Assembly: GCA_029939535.1 (NCBI GenBank)
Contig: JAOZST010000113.1
Coordinates: 1-11,902, forward strand
From: NBML01 sp029939535
Lineage (GTDB): Bacteria; Desulfobacterota; Desulfobacteria; Desulfobacterales; Desulfobacteraceae
Length of the DNA: 11,902 bases
Reading direction: 5' to 3'
Shown: one piece after another, positions 7,809 to 11,902 of the stretch
Numbering within the stretch: the first letter of the stretch is position 1
How the letters are laid out: every line of letters begins with the position of its first letter
Translations under genes and position numbers: made by a program
The notes under the pieces: generated by a model
Seen by the model: the letters and a program-made list of their open reading frames with translations, nothing else
What the model was told of the DNA's origin: nothing
Database searches by the model: none

Positions 7809-8471
7809 ATGAAATATTATCCCATCTTTCTTGATGTAAAAGATCGGGTATGTCTTGTGGTGGGCGGGGGAGAGGTGGGTGCCAGAAAAGCCCTTGGCCT
7901 TGAGCGTGCAGGAGCAAGGGTCCGGGTGGTCAGCAGGGAGTTTTCCCATGGACTGGAGGCTGGGGTAAATAAAAGAATCCAGCTTCAATGCAGGGCCTAT
8001 GAAAAATCAGATCTGGACAATATATTTCTGGTTTTTGCTGCAACAAATAATGCCAAGTTGAACCAGATGATTAAAAAAGATGCTGAAAAAGAAAATATTC
8101 TTTGCAATATTGCCGATGCCCCGGGGCAATCAGATTTTATCCTTCCATCCATTGTGGAGAGGGGAGATCTTGTGTGTGCAGTTTCCACATCCGGTTCCAG
8201 TCCGGCCCTGGCCAAAAAAATTCGAAAAGACCTTGAATCCATGTTCGGTCCTGAATACTCTGTATTGCTTACACTCATGGGCAATATCCGGAAAAAACTG
8301 CTGGAACAGGGCCATGATCCAAGTGGCCATAAAAAAATATTTAAAATCTTGATTGAAAAAAATCTGCCTGCCTTGATCGCAGCCGGGGATGAAACTTCTT
8401 TAGATTCGATTTTAATTGAACTGCTTGGCAGGGGATATTCTTATAACCGCCTTGTATCACAGGAGCAATAA
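7809..8471 (+). CDS. sirC: Precorrin-2 dehydrogenase (siroheme synthase N-terminal / Met8p-like domain)
   Basis: This 220-residue cytoplasmic protein oxidises precorrin-2 to sirohydrochlorin with NAD+; homologues may also insert iron to give siroheme. A Rossmann fold opens the protein with VVGGGEVGARKA (17-28), then FAATNN (76-81), CNIADAPGQSDFILPS (99-114) and AVSTSGSSPALAKKIR (124-139). These are the conserved blocks of the CysG N-terminal half and Met8p. D103 in the ADAP block matches the catalytic Asp of that family. The C-terminal uroporphyrinogen methyltransferase domain of full CysG is absent, so that step needs another gene. It leads an operon with a HemX-like protein and HemA, an arrangement known from Desulfovibrio, where the equivalent enzyme acts mainly as dehydrogenase and a separate chelatase (CbiK) adds metal. 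Whether this copy chelates iron is open. Confidence 0.9.
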   Translation: MKYYPIFLDVKDRVCLVVGGGEVGARKALGLERAGARVRVVSREFSHGLEAGVNKRIQLQCRAYEKSDLDNIFLVFAATNNAKLNQMIKKDAEKENILCNIADAPGQSDFILPSIVERGDLVCAVSTSGSSPALAKKIRKDLESMFGPEYSVLLTLMGNIRKKLLEQGHDPSGHKKIFKILIEKNLPALIAAGDETSLDSILIELLGRGYSYNRLVSQEQ

Positions 8472-9305
8472 ATGGGTTTGCAATCAGCTAATATAATGTT
8501 GCAGTTATCCTGCCTGTTGTATTTTTTAAGTATGGCAGGGTATTTATTTTTTTTGTTTAACCAAAGGGAAAATACCCAGAAAAGATCCTTTTACCTGTTG
8601 TCGGCAGCTGTGGCAGTCCACCTTTTAAGTGTGGCAGCGGTCGGAATTACTACCAGGGATCTGCCCATACATAACCTGGTGCAAAGCCTTTCCATGGCTG
8701 CTCTGGCCTTTGGCTGCATGTTTATATATTTTCAATATAAATTTAACCTCAAGATTCTCGGGGTCTTTGCCTCCATACTGTTATCATTCCTTATGCTGGC
8801 AGTTATGCTGATTCCTGAAACTCCGGTGGAGCCCAACAAGATACTGAAAGGCTTCTGGCTATATTCCCATATTATATTGGTGTTTACAGGTGAGGCAGCA
8901 CTTGCCCTTGCCTGCGGAGCCGGGATCCTTTATCTGCTCCAGGAAAAAGGAATTAAGTCCAAAACCCAGGGGTTTTTCTTTAAACGGCTGCCCTCGCTGG
9001 ATTTTCTGGACGATGTAAGCTATGCCTGTGTTACAACCGGGTTTGCCCTGCTGACCATTGGTTTGATCACAGGATTTATATATGCAAAATCCATATGGGG
9101 AAGATTCTGGAGCTGGGATTTAAAAGAGGTGTTTTCCGTTGGCACCTGGCTGGTTTATGCTGCCCTGCTGCATTTCCGCTTTTACTCCGGGTGGAGGGGA
9201 CGTAAATCCGCTGTCATGACAATTCTGGGATTTATGATCATTGTGTTTACCTTTCTGGGAGTAAATATCCTTTTGGGCGGACATCACCAGGAATTCACCA
9301 AATAG
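8472..9305 (+). CDS. HemX/CcsA-like integral membrane protein (cytochrome c assembly family)
   Basis: This 277-residue polytopic protein has about eight hydrophobic segments (roughly 7-29, 37-59, 68-88, 92-114, 129-156, 184-206, 220-238 and 246-268). Near the C-terminal part it carries WGRFWSWDLKEVF (209-221), a variant of the tryptophan-rich WWD motif that handles heme in CcsA/CcmC/CcmF proteins. Candidate heme-ligating histidines include H67, H133 and H234. The size is that of HemX, the membrane protein encoded beside hemA that lowers HemA level in Bacillus, and shorter than most CcsA. AGGAG (8461-8465) lies 6 nt before the ATG, which follows the sirC stop with no gap. No CcsB/ResB partner is nearby, so the role may be HemA control or heme handling for cytochrome c maturation; the sequence does not decide between them. 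Confidence 0.85.
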   Translation: MGLQSANIMLQLSCLLYFLSMAGYLFFLFNQRENTQKRSFYLLSAAVAVHLLSVAAVGITTRDLPIHNLVQSLSMAALAFGCMFIYFQYKFNLKILGVFASILLSFLMLAVMLIPETPVEPNKILKGFWLYSHIILVFTGEAALALACGAGILYLLQEKGIKSKTQGFFFKRLPSLDFLDDVSYACVTTGFALLTIGLITGFIYAKSIWGRFWSWDLKEVFSVGTWLVYAALLHFRFYSGWRGRKSAVMTILGFMIIVFTFLGVNILLGGHHQEFTK

Positions 9306-9315
9306 CGAAAGAAAC

Positions 9316-10596
9316 ATGATAAATAGTATTATTCTAATCGGCGCAAATCATAAAACAGCCCCTGTGGAACTCCGGGAGAAACTGTCCTTTACAATGGAGG
9401 AGACCATTGCTGCCCTTGATCATTTAAAAGATGATCCCAATATAAGGGAAGGACTTGTATTTTCAACCTGTAACCGGACAGAGATAATGTATATTCCTGA
9501 AACCGGTGATCAGATTGAGGAGGTTATTCAGTTTATTTCCCAACATAAAAACATTGAGGTGTCTAAATTCAGGTCTTCCCTGTATGTTTATGAAGGTGAT
9601 GAGGCCATCCGTCACATGTTCCAGGTCGCTGCCAGTCTGGATTCCATGATGGTTGGAGAACCCCAGATCCTGGGCCAGATCAAGCAGGCTTACAAGACTG
9701 CCGTGGCAAATGGGGCTTCCGGTGTATTGCTGAATAGGATGATGCATAAGGCTTTCAGTGTTGCCAAACGTGTCAGGAAAGAAACCGGTATCGGGGATAA
9801 TGCAGTCTCCATCAGTTATGCAGCCATTGAACTTGCCAATAAGATTTTTTCCGATTTATCCATCAAAAACGTGATGCTTCTCGGGGCAGGGGAAATGGCG
9901 GAACTGGCTGTAGAGCATCTGATTTCCAATAATGTTAAAGAAATTGTTGTTGCCAACAGAACCTTTACAAATGCCCATGATCTTGCCCAGAAATTCAATG
10001 GCAAGGCCGTCCAGTTTGAAGAACGGGAGGCAGCCCTGAAAGATGTGGACATCATTATCAGCTCAACCGGGGCCACGGAATATGTCCTTACCGTTAATCA
10101 GGTAAAGCGGGCAATGAAAAAAAGGCATTATAAAACAATCTTTTTTATTGATATTGCCGTGCCAAGGGATATTGATCCAAAAATCAATGGTATTTCCAAT
10201 GCCTATGTCTATGATATTGATGATTTAAAGAATATTGTTGAAGACAATATCCAGCAGCGGGAACAGGAGACCGTAAAGGCGGATCGATTTGTTGAGGAAG
10301 CTGTGGTAACCTTTAGAAAATGGCTGGACAGCCTTGCCTTGGTGCCCACCATTAAAGCCATCAATGATAAGATGACAAATATTGTAGATATGGAATTCAA
10401 TAAAACCCTTTCCAGCTTACACCATCTGTCTGAAGAGGATATTGAGGCTGTCAGGCGCATGACCCGTGCCATAGCATCCAGGACTATCCATGATCCCATA
10501 AAGTTTTTACGGAACACAGGTGATCACAGGGATGATTCTCTATATTTGAACGTTACCCGGCAATTGTTTGATCTGGATATCCCGGGAAAAAAATAA
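9316..10596 (+). CDS. hemA: Glutamyl-tRNA reductase
   Basis: This 426-residue enzyme reduces glutamyl-tRNA(Glu) with NADPH to glutamate-1-semialdehyde, the first committed step of C5-pathway tetrapyrrole synthesis. The catalytic domain holds GANHKTAPVELREKLSF (9-25) and STCNRTE (50-56), with Cys52 as the thioester nucleophile. H101 and MMVGEPQILGQIK (111-123) follow. The NADPH-binding domain begins with MLLGAGEMAEL (187-197) and includes VVANRT (211-216) and IDIAVPRDIDP (278-288). The C-terminal helical dimerisation domain ends with KFLRNTG (396-402). All family blocks are present and the length is normal. The ATG follows the membrane gene by 10 nt and has only a weak purine-rich GAAAGAAA leader, so its translation may depend on coupling. 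hemB, hemC and hemD are not in the window. Confidence 0.97.
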   Translation: MINSIILIGANHKTAPVELREKLSFTMEETIAALDHLKDDPNIREGLVFSTCNRTEIMYIPETGDQIEEVIQFISQHKNIEVSKFRSSLYVYEGDEAIRHMFQVAASLDSMMVGEPQILGQIKQAYKTAVANGASGVLLNRMMHKAFSVAKRVRKETGIGDNAVSISYAAIELANKIFSDLSIKNVMLLGAGEMAELAVEHLISNNVKEIVVANRTFTNAHDLAQKFNGKAVQFEEREAALKDVDIIISSTGATEYVLTVNQVKRAMKKRHYKTIFFIDIAVPRDIDPKINGISNAYVYDIDDLKNIVEDNIQQREQETVKADRFVEEAVVTFRKWLDSLALVPTIKAINDKMTNIVDMEFNKTLSSLHHLSEEDIEAVRRMTRAIASRTIHDPIKFLRNTGDHRDDSLYLNVTRQLFDLDIPGKK

Positions 10597-10631
10597 GCGC
10601 TGTCTGAAAGAGGATTTGGTTGTAAGAAAAC

Positions 10632-10671
10632 TCAAAACCCAGGACCATTATTAAATGGTCCTGGGTTTTGA
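10632..10671. terminator. Bidirectional intrinsic terminator between hemA and the PEP-CTERM gene
   Basis: Two perfectly complementary 18-nt arms (10632-10649 and 10654-10671) enclose a 4-nt ATTA loop. The stem has a GC core (ACCCAGGACC / GGTCCTGGGT) flanked by A4 and T4 tracts. T-rich sequence follows on both strands (AAGTTTTAAA on plus; GTTTTCTTAC on minus). Lying between convergent genes, it should stop transcription from both sides. Confidence 0.9.
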
Positions 10672-10691
10672 AGTTTTAAAGGGAAGGATGA

Positions 10692-11444
10692 TTAAAGTTT
10701 TTTTCTGTACAATCCTGCAATTCCAATGAGGCCGAAACCAAGAAGAACCATGGTCGCAGGTTCCGGGTTTGGTGTTGTTCCTTGTCCCATGATGTTGTCA
10801 TTGCCGCATCCCATTGTGAAATGGGCAATGAATTCTGAACCTTTAGGAAGGAAACTTAGATCGACAATTAGTTCATTGTGCCAATCGCCGGAAAATGTAT
10901 CATAGCCGGATGCATTGGCCGTGTATTGACCGATAACTTCGTTTAATATCTGGTTTCCCCCTGATTCATAGCGCCAGGGGCTGGATCCCTGGTTCTGATG
11001 GTAAAATGCTCTTTGGAGCCATGTGTCACTATCCAGTTCAAAAACATTGTAACTAAAAATATCTCCAGTCCAATAAAGATCTATGGCATAATCATATCCG
11101 TAGGTTTCCTGAACAGAATGATTACCCTTTGTTCCCTCATGGATATCACCATACACTGCATCTCCATTGATATCGATAAAAATGTCTCCAGAGTTCCATC
11201 TACCTGCACCGTTTTGAAAATCATAGCCTCCAACCAGGCTGAGCATTTTGCCATTCAGGAAAAATCCTTCCAAATCCCAGGCCTGATTCTGGGCCATTCC
11301 CGGTTCAACTTCATCGTCCTCTTGCATTCCGTACCAGCCTGTTTCCGCAGCAGAATTTTTATCTGGTATTGTTATGTTTGTAGCATATGCCGTTCCAATA
11401 CCTAAAAAGAGTGTGGCTGCGAATATTAAGAATAAATTTTTCAT
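10692..11444 (-). CDS. Secreted PEP-CTERM surface protein (predicted exosortase substrate)
   Basis: This 250-residue protein has a Sec signal peptide (MKNLFLIFAATLFLGIGTAYA, likely cleaved after Ala21). It ends with a textbook PEP-CTERM sorting signal: NPEPA (226-230), a hydrophobic helix (about 231-245) and the basic tail YRKKL. By family knowledge, an exosortase cuts near the PEP motif and the protein is delivered to the envelope or matrix. The ~200-residue middle is acidic, rich in Trp, Tyr, Gly, Asn and Asp, and likely beta-structured. It includes SGDIFIDINGD (85-95), which resembles a Ca-binding D-x-N-x-D loop, and HFTMGCGND (208-216), which holds the only Cys of the protein. I recall an H-x-TM-x-CGND block just before the anchor in related predicted exosortase substrates. 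AAAGGAAA precedes the ATG. No exosortase or polysaccharide gene is in view. The function of the mature part is unknown. Confidence 0.88.
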   Translation of the reverse strand: MKNLFLIFAATLFLGIGTAYATNITIPDKNSAAETGWYGMQEDDEVEPGMAQNQAWDLEGFFLNGKMLSLVGGYDFQNGAGRWNSGDIFIDINGDAVYGDIHEGTKGNHSVQETYGYDYAIDLYWTGDIFSYNVFELDSDTWLQRAFYHQNQGSSPWRYESGGNQILNEVIGQYTANASGYDTFSGDWHNELIVDLSFLPKGSEFIAHFTMGCGNDNIMGQGTTPNPEPATMVLLGFGLIGIAGLYRKKL

Positions 11445-11479
11445 AAAATTTCCTTTTATTGAAGTTTCAATATTTTAAA

Positions 11480-11495
11480 AGCAATATGTATGCCA
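11480..11495 (-). promoter_or_regulatory. Sigma-54 (RpoN) promoter of the PEP-CTERM gene
   Basis: Read on the minus strand this is TGGCATACATATTGCT, which fits every position of the -24/-12 consensus TGGCAYRNNNNTTGCW. The start would fall near 11470, leaving a leader of about 25 nt that includes the ribosome binding site (11449-11457). PEP-CTERM genes in other bacteria are known to be controlled by the PrsK/PrsR two-component system with RpoN, so the match is expected biologically as well as by sequence. Confidence 0.85.
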
Positions 11496-11571
11496 AAATT
11501 TTAACTATCTGTTTTTATTAATTATTAAAATAATTTGAGAATTTTCTTATGGTTTATTTTAGACAAAATTA

Positions 11572-11598
11572 TGTAAATAACTTTACAATTTTTGTAAA
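11572..11598. promoter_or_regulatory. Candidate enhancer (activator-binding) array for the sigma-54 promoter
   Basis: TGTAAA (11572-11577), TTTACA (11582-11587) and TGTAAA (11593-11598) form two overlapping perfect dyads, TGTAAA-N4-TTTACA and TTTACA-N5-TGTAAA. They lie about 100-130 bp upstream of the predicted start, a usual distance for bacterial enhancer-binding proteins such as PrsR. The region is AT-rich, which raises the chance of such repeats, so the role is inferred from the combination of perfect dyads and spacing. Confidence 0.45.
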
Positions 11599-11609
11599 AA
11601 TTGAAAATG

Positions 11610-11902
11610 GCATCCAGGATTGATTTGGAAGGCAATCAAGGCAGGTTTGTGTAAATATGGGTGTTTAAAACGTGGCTATAATATTCAGCGCCGGTCGAGG
11701 TGGTACGCAGCTCACGCATTGAACAATTTTTACAGGTTCTATATCCTGCTGCGCTGAAGGCTGAAGGAGAAAAATTCGCTGCGCTCAAACAATTTCTCCT
11801 TTTAACCGTCACTGCCAAGAATCGGTTCAAGTTTTTCTTTGAGTGCGGTGAAATAGAGCCGTATCGCTGAAGCTCTGAATTCATAGGGTAAATAGTCTTT
11901 AT
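11610..11902. other. Right-end segment of unknown origin, GC-richer, no convincing gene
   Basis: From about 11610 the sequence changes from a very AT-rich leader to roughly balanced composition up to about 11880. It holds two mutually overlapping small ORFs. A minus-strand frame (11636-11884) would encode 82 residues but has no ribosome binding site before its ATG. A plus-strand frame starting at GTG 11700 and ending at TGA 11870 would encode 56 residues with a more protein-like pattern (AALKAEGEKFAALKQF...). Neither is recognised. A 9-bp inverted repeat AAGGAGAAA / TTTCTCCTT (11764-11772, 11793-11801) and a direct repeat GCTGCGCT (11748-11755, 11778-11785) lie inside. It could be a dispersed repeat, a gene remnant or the end of a plus-strand gene. 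Confidence 0.35.

Noticed and set aside
10998..11405. 135-residue plus-strand ORF inside the PEP-CTERM gene
   Set aside because: It lies wholly antisense to a gene with a signal peptide, sorting signal and promoter; it has no recognisable domain and its composition fits a shadow frame.
11608..11623. Second possible sigma-54 site on the plus strand (TGGCAT...TTGA)
   Set aside because: The spacing between the two elements is one base too long and the -12 element reads TTGA instead of TTGC.
11636..11884. 82-residue minus-strand ORF as a real gene
   Set aside because: No Shine-Dalgarno sequence before its ATG, no recognisable domain, and a competing plus-strand frame over the same bases; kept only as part of the unexplained right-end segment.

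Overview
The window looks like a chromosomal segment from a Gram-negative, probably anaerobic bacterium of the Desulfobacterales / former deltaproteobacterial type. This is inferred from four things: a siroheme-branch dehydrogenase clustered with a HemX/CcsA-like membrane protein and HemA, as in sulfate reducers; the C5 route to 5-aminolevulinate; a PEP-CTERM surface protein with a sigma-54 promoter; and moderate, AT-leaning base composition. No rRNA, tRNA, CRISPR array or intact insertion sequence was found.

Left part (1-6628): a drug/solvent-efflux operon, marR - membrane fusion protein - RND pump - TolC-like channel. Gaps are very short or genes overlap (18 nt, then ATGA, then TTGA), so the four genes are almost certainly co-transcribed. 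The MarR-type repressor probably controls its own operon through inverted repeats lying on the expected -10 region and the ribosome binding site. The first codons of a divergent gene lie at the left edge, with their own candidate promoter.

Middle (6707-10596): a convergent, apparently unrelated amidohydrolase (minus strand). A 262-bp divergent intergenic region follows, holding a perfect tandem 14-bp duplication, an 82-bp imperfect palindromic element of dispersed-repeat type and a good sigma-70 promoter. This promoter drives a tetrapyrrole operon: precorrin-2 dehydrogenase, a HemX/CcsA-like integral membrane protein, and glutamyl-tRNA reductase (HemA). HemA makes the precursor of all tetrapyrroles, the dehydrogenase commits precorrin-2 to sirohydrochlorin/siroheme (and to siroheme-derived heme in sulfate reducers), and the membrane protein probably adjusts HemA or handles heme for cytochrome c maturation.

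Right part (10632-11902): a perfect 18-bp-stem hairpin separates hemA from a convergent gene for a secreted PEP-CTERM protein, a predicted exosortase substrate. Upstream of that gene is a full match to the sigma-54 -24/-12 consensus, and about 80-115 bp further upstream is an evenly arranged TGTAAA/TTTACA array where an enhancer-binding activator would be expected. The last ~260 bp are clearly richer in GC than the AT-rich leader and contain only short, unconvincing ORFs on both strands; they may be part of a repeat or a gene remnant.

Most of the window is ordinary housekeeping and efflux content. The most interesting signals are the sigma-54/enhancer architecture in front of the PEP-CTERM gene, the palindromic repeat at the hem/siroheme promoter, and the unexplained right end.
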